Counted from the stretch's first letter, positions 51,469 through 62,456 are shown. The stretch: 64,000 nt of DNA from Candidatus Endobugula sp. (GCA_020628895.1 JAHDEM010000003.1:17748-81747); one strand, 5' to 3'. Notes: generated by a model not told the origin, from the sequence alone. Made by a program: numbers and translations.

Positions 51469-52581
51469 ATGCATATAGCTATTTTTGGTTGTGGCCAACT
51501 CGCTCAAATGACTGCACAGGCAGGCATTGCATTAGGGCATACTTTTTCTTTTATTGGTGAAGAGGGTGAAGACACCCGTTGCGTGAGTGATTTAGGCGCG
51601 ATTGTTACATTGACCGATTTATCTGCCGAAGCACTATTCGAAGCCTTAGGTAAGCCCGACGTGATCAGCGTTGAAAAAGAAATGGTTGATACATCGCTGT
51701 TAGATGAGTTGAGTGCTCTCACTGTGACGGCACCAAATGGACACTCGATCTATCTTGCGCAAAACCGAGTTCGCGAAAAAAACTTCCTTCGCCATAGCGG
51801 TATTCCTACAGCAGAGTTTGAAATTATAGAAACTCAAGCGCAATTAGACAGCTTGCCAGAACGTCTTGGTTATCCTATTTATATTAAAGCGGCCGAATCT
51901 GGCTATGATGGTTACAACCAATGGCGCATACAATCAGCAGAAGATTTACAATCTGTAACTCTGAATGAGAATGTCACACTCATTGCCGAAAAACATGTTG
52001 ATTATTCACGAGAAGTTTCGGTGATTGCCGCTCGTAATGCCAGTGGTGATATTGTGTATTATCCGCTGATGGAAAATCGTCACGAAGAAGGCGTGTTAAT
52101 TTCTACTATCGCACCGGCACCCAATACTGATGTTGTGTTAGAAGAAGCAGCCGTTGCCTATATGGAAACTATACTCAGCACATTAGATTATGTGGGCGTG
52201 CTAACCATGGAATGTTTTGATACCGAAAACGGTTTGGTGGTGAATGAACTTGCGCCGCGGGTACACAATTCGGGGCATTGGTCTATAGAGGGTTGTGAAA
52301 CCAGCCAATTTGAAAATCATTGTCGAGCGATTACCAATAGCGAACTTGGTTCAACCGCAGCAAAAGGTATTGGTGGTATTGTGAACATGTTGGGTGAGCA
52401 CGGTAAGCCCGAAGATTTTAACCCACAACAGGGTTTGTTTTATCATGCTTACGGTAAGCAAGAGCGCCCACGTCGTAAATTGGGTCATGTGGCAGTGCTT
52501 GCCGATGATTACGAGTCTGTTATTGTTAAATTAAACCATGCGCTAATTGCACTCTATGGCGATCGTTATCTACCTTTATAA
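51469..52581 (+). CDS. purK: N5-carboxyaminoimidazole ribonucleotide synthase
   Basis: ATP-grasp, NELAPRVHNSGHWSIEGCETSQFENH. Confidence 0.96.
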   Translation: MHIAIFGCGQLAQMTAQAGIALGHTFSFIGEEGEDTRCVSDLGAIVTLTDLSAEALFEALGKPDVISVEKEMVDTSLLDELSALTVTAPNGHSIYLAQNRVREKNFLRHSGIPTAEFEIIETQAQLDSLPERLGYPIYIKAAESGYDGYNQWRIQSAEDLQSVTLNENVTLIAEKHVDYSREVSVIAARNASGDIVYYPLMENRHEEGVLISTIAPAPNTDVVLEEAAVAYMETILSTLDYVGVLTMECFDTENGLVVNELAPRVHNSGHWSIEGCETSQFENHCRAITNSELGSTAAKGIGGIVNMLGEHGKPEDFNPQQGLFYHAYGKQERPRRKLGHVAVLADDYESVIVKLNHALIALYGDRYLPL

Positions 52582-52708
52582 TTTCTGCGCCATTTCTTAA
52601 TTCTCATCACTCATTAATTCTTGTATCTGTATACCTAATGAGTGATGACAATCGTTAACTAAAAGTAAGTTAAGGTTAGTTAAGTAAATATAGTCAATTA
52701 ATAAGTCT

Positions 52709-54997
52709 TTACTTAAATAATTTATCAAATAGTTTTTCTTTTAATTTATCTTCTAGTTTGTCTTTCGCTTGTTCTTTAATGGCTTGCGTAGAGGCTGGTT
52801 TATCATTGTCGTTGCTATCTACGCCTAGTTTATCCAATAATTTATTTTTTAGCTTATCTTTTTCTTGCTCCAGTTTTTGAGATGAATTTGCTTTTAACAG
52901 TGCTTCAAAATCAATTTGGTAATTAGGGGATGTTAGTGGGCCTGTAAAGCGAACAGGAATGGTGATGCCTTTAAGATCGTTTGCTTCTTTTCCGCCTTGG
53001 CCTTCATTGGTATTGACTACCGTAATAGTACTGGCATAGTCCAGAGTTTGCTGCTGAATATCAACCGTTCCTTTGCCAGTAATTCTAGATACGGGCGCTT
53101 TAATGGATAAATCATTATTGGTAATAATATGGTTATCAATTAACAATGTTGCCGACATTTCTGCAAATCGGGTTTTGTCTTCTGTAGTATTAGCTGTGGG
53201 TGTTTGTTTTCCGCGTAAGGCATCAATTTTTGCTTGGGAGTCATCCAATATTTTTTTGATATCGATACCTTTTATTGCACCATCTTTTGCAACGACTCGC
53301 ATACTGCCTGTTACTGTTGGCTTGCTACTGGCTACATTAGTCACTGTTATGTTTTTATCGATATTAGCAGTGCCAGAGAACTGATCGGTAATATCAGCAT
53401 CAATCAACAATGGTTCTAGTTGGATATTTTTTAATGTACTGATAATCGATAATGTGGGATCAGGCGTTTTATCAACAGTCATCTTTCCATCTAACGAACC
53501 TTTGTATAGTTTGATGGCTGGTGTAATGGTCGTCGTCTGCTGGTTCGAGGCGACGGTAATGACTGCATTATCTATTTGAATATTGCTTGCCATTAAATCT
53601 TGTGCTCGGAAAACCCCGTTAGCATAAATACTTTGCAATAAAGCAATAGGTGCAGCCAGTGCTCGTAGAGCTTCAGTTGTGTCTACAGAGGTCTGTGTCT
53701 CATTATTATTGTTTGTGCTTGCTTGCTGTGCAGGTAAATAGTTATCGATATTAATCGCGCTTAGCGATAAATCGAATTGGTATTTGGGATTCGTGTAATC
53801 AATAATAGATATATCGCCAGTGAGTTCAGTGTTATCGATACTGACCGTTGTTTTGTTAAGAGAGAGTCCGTTCGCTGTACCATTAAAACCGGAGGTGAGC
53901 TCTACACGGTCTAATGCAGACGCTTGTTTGGGTGAATAATCGATCTTAAGCTTTTGCAAAACCTCTTTGGCATCAAAGGGGGCAACATGAATATGCCCGA
54001 TTGCCATTCCCATGCCATCCCAGTTTTTCAGGCTCACATCACCGGATGTTTTTATTCCAAGGCTATCGATAGTAAATTCAGGAATAGACACGGACTTTTG
54101 TTCAAGCGATATATCGGTACTAGGTATAGAACCAGAGAAGGGTATATCTCCCATCTTGCCCGTAATAGTTAAACTTTTAATGCTGCTTGTGCCTGCTTGA
54201 TGCTGGTAATCGAAAGTATCAAATTCAGTGGTGACTTCTACGCTATCAGCGTTGTTTACATTTTGCTGTGTGACCGACGTGACAAAATCACTGATGCTAA
54301 TGGCAAGTGCATCTTTATTGAGTGCGACTTTAGAGTCTAATGTAATATCCGTTGGTGTAATATCTTGTCCGCTAATGGTGGCTGTTAACGAAAAAGGTAC
54401 CGCTTGTTGGCTAAGTAAGTCACCACTATTAATATTTAGATTTTCTAATATAAAGTTTGTCTTTTCTTGTTGATTGCTATAAGTCACTTTACCGTCAGTA
54501 ATATCCATTCCAGCAATGGAAAGGGCGGCAATAGCCTGGGTTGAATCAGAACTTTTGTTCTCGCTAGTTTCTTCAGAAGATGAACCGTTAATACTTGCAA
54601 GGCTATCGGAGCCAGTGGCAGTGACGAGAAATGTGATCTCAGGCTTTTGTAATAAAACCGTGTCCACTTCAATGGCTTTATTAAGTAACGGGAGTAGCTT
54701 TACTCCCACCGAGATTGCCTCAACAGAGATTAAAGGTGCAGCCTCCGGCATACTAGTGAGTACGATATCTGGCTGTGAGATAGTCACCTGTTCGGTTTTA
54801 ATCCCCAGCCACGGAAAAACCGATAACGATAGATTGCCATCTATGGCTAATGTGAGTCCAGTTTGTTCTTTAATGGTATCTGAGATTTGTTCTTTGTAAT
54901 CATTCGGGTCGATAACCAGTGGCAATGCAACCGCGGCGGTTATCAATAGTAAAATGGCAATAATCAGTATACTGCCCATGATTTTAAGTATTTTCAT
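52709..54997 (-). CDS. AsmA family protein
   Basis: N-terminal TM; LPLVIDPNDYKEQISDTIKEQTGLTLAIDGNLSLSVFPWLGI. Confidence 0.9.
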   Translation of the reverse strand: MKILKIMGSILIIAILLLITAAVALPLVIDPNDYKEQISDTIKEQTGLTLAIDGNLSLSVFPWLGIKTEQVTISQPDIVLTSMPEAAPLISVEAISVGVKLLPLLNKAIEVDTVLLQKPEITFLVTATGSDSLASINGSSSEETSENKSSDSTQAIAALSIAGMDITDGKVTYSNQQEKTNFILENLNINSGDLLSQQAVPFSLTATISGQDITPTDITLDSKVALNKDALAISISDFVTSVTQQNVNNADSVEVTTEFDTFDYQHQAGTSSIKSLTITGKMGDIPFSGSIPSTDISLEQKSVSIPEFTIDSLGIKTSGDVSLKNWDGMGMAIGHIHVAPFDAKEVLQKLKIDYSPKQASALDRVELTSGFNGTANGLSLNKTTVSIDNTELTGDISIIDYTNPKYQFDLSLSAINIDNYLPAQQASTNNNNETQTSVDTTEALRALAAPIALLQSIYANGVFRAQDLMASNIQIDNAVITVASNQQTTTITPAIKLYKGSLDGKMTVDKTPDPTLSIISTLKNIQLEPLLIDADITDQFSGTANIDKNITVTNVASSKPTVTGSMRVVAKDGAIKGIDIKKILDDSQAKIDALRGKQTPTANTTEDKTRFAEMSATLLIDNHIITNNDLSIKAPVSRITGKGTVDIQQQTLDYASTITVVNTNEGQGGKEANDLKGITIPVRFTGPLTSPNYQIDFEALLKANSSQKLEQEKDKLKNKLLDKLGVDSNDNDKPASTQAIKEQAKDKLEDKLKEKLFDKLFK

Positions 54998-55262
54998 TAT
55001 TATCTCTGTAACCTGTGAACCTGATCATTTGATTTGAGCTATTTGTGGCATGCTATCCATTCTATCGCTCAATGAATTGCCTGAAAAGCATACAATGGTA
55101 GACATCAATATGTTTAGTGAGTTCGCCTACCAATCCCTAGTTTTGTCTCTGGCTTAGTTAGAGGGCCGCCTTTTTTAATACATGGCTTCACCCTCGGCAA
55201 ACGAACACGTATAATTGCTCTTTTGCATGGTCATTAAGCCATTGCTCTTTTGGAGAAACCCC

Positions 55263-55856
55263 ATGAGCGCTCGCACAGCAAGTGTTAATCGCGATACCTT
55301 AGAAACCAAAATTCGTGTGGACCTTAATCTCGACGGCACGGGTGCCGCCAAATTCGATACTGGCGTCCCCTTCTTAGAACATATGATGGACCAAATTGCT
55401 CGTCATGGCTTGATCGATCTTGATGTGGTGTGTGACGGAGATACCCATATCGACGACCACCACAGCGTTGAAGATATCGGTATTACCATTGGACAAGCGG
55501 TAGCAAAAGCCATAGGTGATAAAAAAGGGATTCGCCGATATGGTCATGCCTACGTGCCTCTGGATGAAGCATTATCGCGTGTAGCCATCGATTTCTCAGG
55601 TCGCCCAGCATTATTTATGGATATTCCCTTTACGCAAAAGCGAGTAGGTAATTTTGACACTGAGTTATTTTGGGAGTTTTTCCAAGGCTTTGTTAATCAC
55701 GCCCAAGTCACCTTACACATTGATTGCTTAAAGGGACACAATGCCCACCACCAAATCGAAACGGTATTTAAGGCATTTGGTCGCGCCGTGCGTATGGCCC
55801 TTGAAGCTGACCCAAGAATGGCTGGTGTCACACCCTCGACAAAGGGCTCTCTATAA
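55263..55856 (+). CDS. hisB: Imidazoleglycerol-phosphate dehydratase
   Basis: [37 protein letters not shown]. Confidence 0.96.
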   Translation: MSARTASVNRDTLETKIRVDLNLDGTGAAKFDTGVPFLEHMMDQIARHGLIDLDVVCDGDTHIDDHHSVEDIGITIGQAVAKAIGDKKGIRRYGHAYVPLDEALSRVAIDFSGRPALFMDIPFTQKRVGNFDTELFWEFFQGFVNHAQVTLHIDCLKGHNAHHQIETVFKAFGRAVRMALEADPRMAGVTPSTKGSL

Positions 55857-56507
55857 ATGGCGTCTTCAGTTGCAATTATTGATTATGGCATGGGCAATTT
55901 GCACTCGGTAGCCAGTGCTTTTGCTCATGTATCGCCGAATAGCCAAATAGATATTACTGCCGACCCTCAGGTCATCTCTAATGCGGATAAAATTTTATTC
56001 CCCGGAGTCGGTGCTATGCGTGATTGTATGGCAGAAATTCGTCGTTTAGGTTTTGATATCTTGGTCCCTGAACTCATTCACAAGGGAAAGCCAGTGCTAG
56101 GTATTTGTGTGGGCATGCAAGCACTCATGAGCCATAGCGAAGAAAATGGCGGTGTTGATGGTATTGGGGTATTACCGGGCAATGTTAAATACTTTGGTGA
56201 TAACCTAACAGACAATAATGGACAGCGACTAAAAGTGCCCCATATGGGTTGGAACCAAGTACAGCAATCCATTGATCATCCTCTTTGGCAGGGCATTGCA
56301 GATAACAGCCGTTTTTACTTTGTACACAGCTATTACATTGAGGCACAAAATGAACAGCAAGTGGCCGGTAGTAGCCATTACTACCGCACATTTACTGCTG
56401 CGATGAGCCATGAGAATCTGTTTGTAACGCAATTTCACCCAGAAAAAAGCGATACAGTGGGTCTTCAATTGCTAAAGAATTTTATTGATTGGGACGGTAC
56501 GCTTTAA
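55857..56507 (+). CDS. hisH: Imidazole glycerol phosphate synthase subunit HisH
   Basis: [21 protein letters not shown] nucleophile, TQFHPEKS. Confidence 0.96.
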   Translation: MASSVAIIDYGMGNLHSVASAFAHVSPNSQIDITADPQVISNADKILFPGVGAMRDCMAEIRRLGFDILVPELIHKGKPVLGICVGMQALMSHSEENGGVDGIGVLPGNVKYFGDNLTDNNGQRLKVPHMGWNQVQQSIDHPLWQGIADNSRFYFVHSYYIEAQNEQQVAGSSHYYRTFTAAMSHENLFVTQFHPEKSDTVGLQLLKNFIDWDGTL

Positions 56508-56583
56508 GTCAAAAAAGCCCTAGCCTTTTTACACAGCTCGCTCCCATCAATTCCGGAGCAACATACAAGATTGGAAAAATAAC

Positions 56584-57318
56584 ATGTTAATTATCCCTGC
56601 TATTGATTTAAAAGACGGCCAGTGTGTTCGTCTACGCCAAGGCCTGATGGACGACTCTACGGTTTTTGGTGATAACCCCGTGGACTTTGCTCGACAATGG
56701 GTTGATCAAGGCTGTCGTCGGCTACATTTGGTTGATTTAAATGGCGCTTTTGCTGGCGAACCGGTAAACGGTGAAGTGGTGACCGAAATTGCAAAGGCTT
56801 TCCCTAAATTGCCTATTCAAATTGGTGGCGGCATTCGTAGTGGCGAGACTATCGAGCACTATCTTCAGGCGGGTGTTAACTACGTGATTATTGGTACCAA
56901 AGCGGTAAAAGAGCCCGAGTTTGTGACTGAAATGTGCCAACAATTTCCTGGGCATATAATTGTGGGTCTTGATGCAAAAGATGGCCTAGTCGCCACCGAT
57001 GGTTGGGCCGAAGTGTCTGAAATTAAAGCGACCGATCTAGCCAAGCGTTTTGAGGCCGATGGTGTAGAGTCTATTGTCTATACCGATATTGCCCGTGATG
57101 GCATGATGCAAGGCGTGAATGTAGAAGCAACCGTGGCTATGGCTAAGGCCTCAAGCATTCCCGTAATTGCATCTGGCGGTATTACGAATATCGAAGATAT
57201 TAAAGCATTAAAAGCGCAATCCCATCATGGTATTTGTGGAGCGATTACCGGGCGTGCGATTTATGAAGGCACGTTAAACGTTAAAGAGGCACAGGCTTTG
57301 TGCGATGCTAAAGCATAA
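56584..57318 (+). CDS. hisA: ProFAR isomerase HisA
   Basis: [36 protein letters not shown]. Confidence 0.96.
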   Translation: MLIIPAIDLKDGQCVRLRQGLMDDSTVFGDNPVDFARQWVDQGCRRLHLVDLNGAFAGEPVNGEVVTEIAKAFPKLPIQIGGGIRSGETIEHYLQAGVNYVIIGTKAVKEPEFVTEMCQQFPGHIIVGLDAKDGLVATDGWAEVSEIKATDLAKRFEADGVESIVYTDIARDGMMQGVNVEATVAMAKASSIPVIASGGITNIEDIKALKAQSHHGICGAITGRAIYEGTLNVKEAQALCDAKA

Positions 57319-57356
57319 CCGCTCTTGTTTTTATGGTTAATGCCTCTGGCTAATGT

Positions 57357-57800
57357 TTATGGGTTGAGCACCATTTTTTTGTGATCAATACCGGCATCGT
57401 CAAAAACATCCCCTTGAGTGATAAACCCAAACTTTTTATAAAAGCCGATAGCAGTGAGTTGTGCATTGAGGAATATCGGGACCGATGTTTCTCGGTATTG
57501 CTCACAATGATCCAATAAGGCCGACAATAGTTGGCCGCCAATACCTTGATTGCGGTATGCCTTAAGTACGCACATACGTCCAATTTGCCCCGATTCTAAA
57601 TATCTAGCCGTGCCTATTGGTGTTCGTAAATCGCCTTCGGTTTTATAGGCGAGAACATGTATTGTTGATGGCAGAGCATCCACCCCGTCCCATTCATCAT
57701 GCTCACTCACCCCTTGTTCTTCAATAAACACGTTACGTCGAATATGAGATATCTCGTGATGATGGCCTTCCCAAGAAGTGCAATAAACTTCGATAGACAT
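57357..57800 (-). CDS. GNAT family N-acetyltransferase
   Basis: IGRMCVLKAYRNQGIGGQLLSALLDH. Confidence 0.9.
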   Translation of the reverse strand: MSIEVYCTSWEGHHHEISHIRRNVFIEEQGVSEHDEWDGVDALPSTIHVLAYKTEGDLRTPIGTARYLESGQIGRMCVLKAYRNQGIGGQLLSALLDHCEQYRETSVPIFLNAQLTAIGFYKKFGFITQGDVFDDAGIDHKKMVLNP

Positions 57801-57820
57801 AATTTGCTCGATGATTATTT

Positions 57821-57837
57821 GTGTGAACAGACCCTAA
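57821..57837 (-). repeat. Solo terminal motif of the MITE-like family
   Basis: Minus strand TTAGGGTCTGTTCACAC. Confidence 0.55.
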
Positions 57838-57879
57838 CAGTAAGGTGAGAATATAGTATCCGTCTTATAAATGACTCTT

Positions 57880-58704
57880 TTATAAGTTAAAGCGCTCACG
57901 TAAAAAATGAGCAACGCCATCTTCGTTGTGGTGGCCTATTACTGCGGTTGCCGCCTTTTTTATATCGCTTTTAGCGTTAGCCGTTGCGTAGCTTTCGTTG
58001 CTCACATCAAACATGCTGAGATCGTTATCACTATCGCCAAAACAAATAATGCGGCTAAGGTTCATTCTTTCGCGCAGTTGTTTAAGGGCGCTACCCTTAC
58101 TGGCATCTCGGTGATGAATATCCATCCACTTAAGCCCATTACCCTCGATAGCAGGACCGGAATAAGCGATTAAGTGAGTTTCGGCGTTGATGCTATCTTG
58201 AATATTATCAATTTCTTGGGCATCGCCAATCAGGCTGATATTAGTAATGCGAACATCTTTCGGCATCTGATGAATGTCATGCACACTAATATCATTAGTA
58301 TTGGCATAAAAGTTATCAATAAGACGCTGTTCAACGGCATGCCTTATAGGAGGGTGAAATATGGCGTGTTGGTGCTGGTCGTTAATAGTAGAGATAAAAG
58401 GGGTAATATTTTGTGCAAAGCTGCTATCGATAATCAACTGCACCTCATCCATGGTGAGTTCGTTATCCATCGATAACGCATTTTGCCTTGGGTCCCAAGT
58501 AATCACACCATTGCTGTAGATATGCGGTAATACAAAGCCATGATCATGGATAATCGCCTGAGCTGAATACTGTGTACGCCCAGTGGCAACCGTATAAGCA
58601 ATATTATTGTCGTTTAGTAGGCGGAGGGTTTGCTTCGTATAAGCTGATATTTGCGAGCGGTTGTTTAACAAAGTGCCGTCTAGATCAAAAACAACGAGTT
58701 CCAT
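57880..58704 (-). CDS. Cof-type HAD hydrolase
   Basis: VVFDLDGTLLNNRSQIS and ICFGDSDNDLSMFDVS. Confidence 0.92.
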   Translation of the reverse strand: MELVVFDLDGTLLNNRSQISAYTKQTLRLLNDNNIAYTVATGRTQYSAQAIIHDHGFVLPHIYSNGVITWDPRQNALSMDNELTMDEVQLIIDSSFAQNITPFISTINDQHQHAIFHPPIRHAVEQRLIDNFYANTNDISVHDIHQMPKDVRITNISLIGDAQEIDNIQDSINAETHLIAYSGPAIEGNGLKWMDIHHRDASKGSALKQLRERMNLSRIICFGDSDNDLSMFDVSNESYATANAKSDIKKAATAVIGHHNEDGVAHFLRERFNL

Positions 58705-58918
58705 AATTGGCCTTGTAATGCAGTTGGGATTGGCTTGATTGTAGCGAGTTTATTCCTCTAAACAAAGCCATGGATGGCTAAAGCGAAAAATGATGTTTTA
58801 CGGATATCCACAATATTCATCTGGTAATCAGCATTTTTATAAAGCCAGTGATCTATTTTTTACGTAAAATGATACGCTTTGTATTTTGGCAATCAAAAAT
58901 ATCGATGGCAAATCAATT

Positions 58919-60001
58919 ATGAAATATATTGGACAAGCAGATTTTAATCACCAGCAGGCGCCTAAGATAGGGGTGTTGATCACCAATTTAGGTACACCTC
59001 AAGCACCCACTACTCCTGCATTACGTCGATATTTGGCGCAATTTTTATCCGACCCTCGAGTGGTGGAAGTGCCACGATTATTATGGGCCTGTATTTTACA
59101 TGGGGTTATTTTACGTATTCGTCCACGCCGTTCGGCTGCCGCTTATAAAACCGTATGGCAGCCAGAGGGTTCACCGTTAATGATCCACACCCAGCAGCAA
59201 AGTGATGCACTAGCCGTACGTTTGCGACGATTATACGGTGAGCAAGTGGTGGTTAAGTTTGCCATGCGCTATGGTGAGCCATCGGTCACATCGGTGATTG
59301 AATCTATGCAACGCGAAGGCGTTCGTCAGTTGCTAGTATTGCCCTTATACCCGCAATATTCTGCAGCAACAACGGCATCCACTTTTGATGCCTTAGCCGA
59401 AGATTTTACTCATCGTCGCTGGTTGCCCGATTTACGATTTATTAGTCATTACCATGATTACCCACCTTACATTACTGCGTTAGCCAACAGTATTAAAGCG
59501 CATTGGAAAGAGCATGGCCGTGCGGATAAATTAATTATGTCGTATCACGGAGTGCCATTACGTTATTTAAAAAATGGTGATCCTTATCACTGTGAATGTC
59601 ACAAAACATCACGATTACTGGCTGAATGTTTAGGCCTAACAAAAGAAGACTATATGACCACATTCCAATCACGTTTTGGTCGCGAAGAATGGTTAAAACC
59701 TTACACCGATCATACTTTACAGGCCCTTCCTGAGCAGGGCGTTAAATCTGTGCAAGTGGTTTGCCCCGGTTTCTCGGCCGATTGTTTAGAAACAATCGAA
59801 GAAATTGGTGAAGAAAATAGAGAGTATTTTATGGAAGCTGGGGGTGAGCGTTACGAATATATTCCCGCATTAAATGCAACTGATGAACATATCGATATGT
59901 TAGCTCAACTAGTGCAACAAAACTTACAGGGTTGGGATATGCCTGCGGCTGATGCGGGCCAGGATATGCACACCCATTATCAAAATCACAGCTCGTTGTG
60001 A
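58919..60001 (+). CDS. hemH: Ferrochelatase
   Basis: VLITNLGTPQAPTTPALRRYLAQFLSDPRVVE, SYHGVPLRYL, CPGFSADCLETIEEI. Confidence 0.96.
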   Translation: MKYIGQADFNHQQAPKIGVLITNLGTPQAPTTPALRRYLAQFLSDPRVVEVPRLLWACILHGVILRIRPRRSAAAYKTVWQPEGSPLMIHTQQQSDALAVRLRRLYGEQVVVKFAMRYGEPSVTSVIESMQREGVRQLLVLPLYPQYSAATTASTFDALAEDFTHRRWLPDLRFISHYHDYPPYITALANSIKAHWKEHGRADKLIMSYHGVPLRYLKNGDPYHCECHKTSRLLAECLGLTKEDYMTTFQSRFGREEWLKPYTDHTLQALPEQGVKSVQVVCPGFSADCLETIEEIGEENREYFMEAGGERYEYIPALNATDEHIDMLAQLVQQNLQGWDMPAADAGQDMHTHYQNHSSL

Positions 60002-60007
60002 TTGGTT

Positions 60008-60802
60008 CTATAAGGCAGGCTCTGCCTGCTTTAATACGGGTTTAAGCAATGCTAACCAGCCGCTAGCAAGTACATCGTATTGGATAATACAGCGTTCAGC
60101 TCTTTCATTATCAAACCTAGCTTGCTTTCTAATCGCTTGGTGTTTGTCTGGGTTGCTGCCGTAGATATGGCATAAGCGAGCATAGTAGCGCTGCCGATCT
60201 AAGCTATGTTCAGACCAATAATCTTCTTTACGTAAACGCATAATGGTGCGGCTATTGATATAAAATAAATCAGCAGCGCTATGAATAATATCCGCACCAT
60301 TATCAAAATATTGCAATAACAGTACATCGGCAAAACCATCGGCAGCGTCTTCTACCTTACCTAATACAGGTATTTGATACTGGCCAATCACCGCATGTCC
60401 CATTTCATGAAGAATGATATGAATGAGTGCATTACCAGTGAATACATCTATGTCAGACTTATTGTTATGGGGTATGCGCGCATTTTTATAACGTCGGCGA
60501 ATATCTTCAATAAATAAATAGGGTATTTCGATGCGGTGGTTCTCGTACCAGATCCTTTTGTATGACCCAAATGCTAAGGTGACATCGTATTTAAGCGCTA
60601 ATACATCATTTAAAAATGCCACCGTACTATTGACTGATGGTGAGTCAACCAGCCGTGAACGAATTTTTCTCTCTGCAGAACTATTTGGTGTTTCGAAGCT
60701 GATTTGCACCTTGGCGCTAGCGGGGGCAGCTAGTATAAGTGCGCTTAGTATTAGAGCTACCCATAAAACCCCCCAACGTCGATGACGAAATAGTACAACC
60801 AT
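60008..60802 (-). CDS. DUF4344-like putative metallopeptidase
   Basis: IILHEMGHAVIGQYQIPVLGKVEDAADGFADVLLLQ. Confidence 0.85.
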   Translation of the reverse strand: MVVLFRHRRWGVLWVALILSALILAAPASAKVQISFETPNSSAERKIRSRLVDSPSVNSTVAFLNDVLALKYDVTLAFGSYKRIWYENHRIEIPYLFIEDIRRRYKNARIPHNNKSDIDVFTGNALIHIILHEMGHAVIGQYQIPVLGKVEDAADGFADVLLLQYFDNGADIIHSAADLFYINSRTIMRLRKEDYWSEHSLDRQRYYARLCHIYGSNPDKHQAIRKQARFDNERAERCIIQYDVLASGWLALLKPVLKQAEPAL

Positions 60803-60903
60803 AAAACAACCAACCCAGAAAAATACGTAAAACCGTTAAACGCAATGGCCTTATTATACGTAAAACCATTAACAAATCGATGAACAAATAAGGAACAAAT
60901 GTG

Positions 60904-61080
60904 ATGTTTGGTTTTTTAGCACCCAACCCAGAAAAGAAACTACAAGCGAATTATCAAAAACTATTAGAACAAGCCATGCAGCTACAGCGCAAAGGTGATA
61001 TTAAAGGTTACTCGCTAAAAACGGCAGAAGCCGAAAAAGTACGTAGCGAGTTAGAGGCGCTAAAAGCAAACAGTGACTAA
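60904..61080 (+). CDS. DUF6435-like small protein, 58 aa (not in the supplied track)
   Basis: ATG...TAA encodes MFGFLAPNPEKKLQANYQKLLEQAMQLQRKGDIKGYSLKTAEAEKVRSELEALKANSD. Confidence 0.85.
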   Translation: MFGFLAPNPEKKLQANYQKLLEQAMQLQRKGDIKGYSLKTAEAEKVRSELEALKANSD

Positions 61081-61191
61081 GATCTTCTGAATAACACTCA
61101 TCTGCTAAAGGTCGATGAGGTATTCCGCTTTTAATGTACAGCTAAGCATAAAACTTATATAGTGAAGCCATTAATGCATTAGGAAAAGAAT

Positions 61192-61497
61192 ATGATCACC
61201 TGTTACATTAAATATATTATCGACCCCAATAAACTCGAAGAGTTTGAACACTATGCAAAGCTTTGGATTCCATTAGTCAATAAGTTTGGTGGGCAACACC
61301 ACGGCTACTTCCTACCATCAGAAGGGGCGAATAATATCGCATATGCCTTATTCTCATTTGCCAGCCTTGCCGAATATGAAGTATACCGCCAGCATTCATT
61401 TCAAGATGCCGAGTGCTTAAGTGCTTTCGAATATGCAAAAACAACACAATGTATTGTGAGTTACGAGCGGAGTTTTTTAAGGCCAGTTTTGGGTTAA
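61192..61497 (+). CDS. NIPSNAP-family protein
   Basis: CYIKYIIDPNKLEEFEHYAKLWIPLVNKFGGQHHGYFLPSEG. Confidence 0.88.
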   Translation: MITCYIKYIIDPNKLEEFEHYAKLWIPLVNKFGGQHHGYFLPSEGANNIAYALFSFASLAEYEVYRQHSFQDAECLSAFEYAKTTQCIVSYERSFLRPVLG

Positions 61498-61791
61498 CCT
61501 ATAAAAATACTAAGTCATCCATCATCAGTCCTACTTTTGCATTTTTCCTTGGATGATGAGTTTTAGACAATTTGCTCTTGCTTTATGAAAAAATAACGTC
61601 AATAATAAGCTAAGTGACGTTTTTAAATACGTCGATATTAATCAGTGGAAGATGATAGTTTAAAAATAAAAGGGACTCCCGCCATTTATACTTTTCTCTT
61701 CTGTGGATATACGTCAAAGCTGCGTGTTTAAACACGTCTGTTTATTATTTAATGCATGTCAGATTATTCATTTTGCATTAAGGAGATATAA

Positions 61792-61872
61792 ATGAAGGAT
61801 TTAAAAACGACGAATTATTTATTGTGCTCAAAATCGCCAAGGATTGCGAGCCTTATAACTTATAAAAATTAG
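61792..61872 (+). CDS. Possible short ORF, 26 aa (leader peptide?)
   Basis: AAGGAG Shine-Dalgarno then MKDLKTTNYLLCSKSPRIASLITYKN*, just upstream of the next gene. Confidence 0.3.
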   Translation: MKDLKTTNYLLCSKSPRIASLITYKN

Positions 61873-61884
61873 AAGGATATTAAA

Positions 61885-62184
61885 ATGAAAAAAATATTAA
61901 TGGGTGTAATGGTTTTATTCTTTGCTCAAAATAGTTTCGCTGACTGGATATATGATGAGGTAGTTGGATTTAGCGTTCATACCGATGGTGGTTTGTCAGT
62001 AGCTGTTCAAAATTCTCATGGTTGTGGCTCTACCATCTTGGGGGTCAATAACCCAGAAGGCGTCAATATAAATAGAATAATATCTGTATTGCTGGCATAT
62101 CAGGCACAAAATAAACCTTTACGTTTTGCAGTGCAGGGTTGTTCAGGTAACGTAGCTATTTTTGATAGAATTCAAACATATTAA
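61885..62184 (+). CDS. Small secreted hypothetical protein
   Basis: Signal peptide MKKILMGVMVLFFAQNSFA; GAAGG-like ribosome site; two Cys in the mature part. Confidence 0.65.
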   Translation: MKKILMGVMVLFFAQNSFADWIYDEVVGFSVHTDGGLSVAVQNSHGCGSTILGVNNPEGVNINRIISVLLAYQAQNKPLRFAVQGCSGNVAIFDRIQTY

Positions 62185-62297
62185 AAATTGTAAGAATATT
62201 GCCAATATCTCGGAGTAGATAAACTATATGTCTGATTTTCTTGAGGTTTTATATTTCTTAATCACATATAAAAGCCATAATATAAATTTTATTCAAA

Positions 62298-62325
62298 CTG
62301 AGATAAGAGATAATTCTTATCTCAG
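62298..62325. repeat. Perfect 11-bp inverted repeat
   Basis: CTGAGATAAGA-gataat-TCTTATCTCAG. Confidence 0.95.
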
Positions 62326-62456
62326 ACGTAAAATATATGGGTAGTTGCTGTAAACTATTGAGTTTGATAGAGTTTGTGGGAAATGATTCGGGATTTGGTT
62401 GTGGATAAGTGAGATAAACAGGAATTCCGACTAATATACTGTTATGTTTGCTGAAA

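Noticed and set aside
54516-54899. 127-aa plus-strand ORF inside the AsmA-family gene, and similar antisense ORFs elsewhere (e.g. 16030..16413, 532..930, 42456..42809)
   Set aside because: Each is antisense to a strongly supported coding gene; compatible with chance open frames.
61595-61625. AACGTCA...TGACGTTTTT as an attC or mobile-element end
   Set aside because: Short stem followed by T-rich tract downstream of the NIPSNAP gene; more like a weak terminator.
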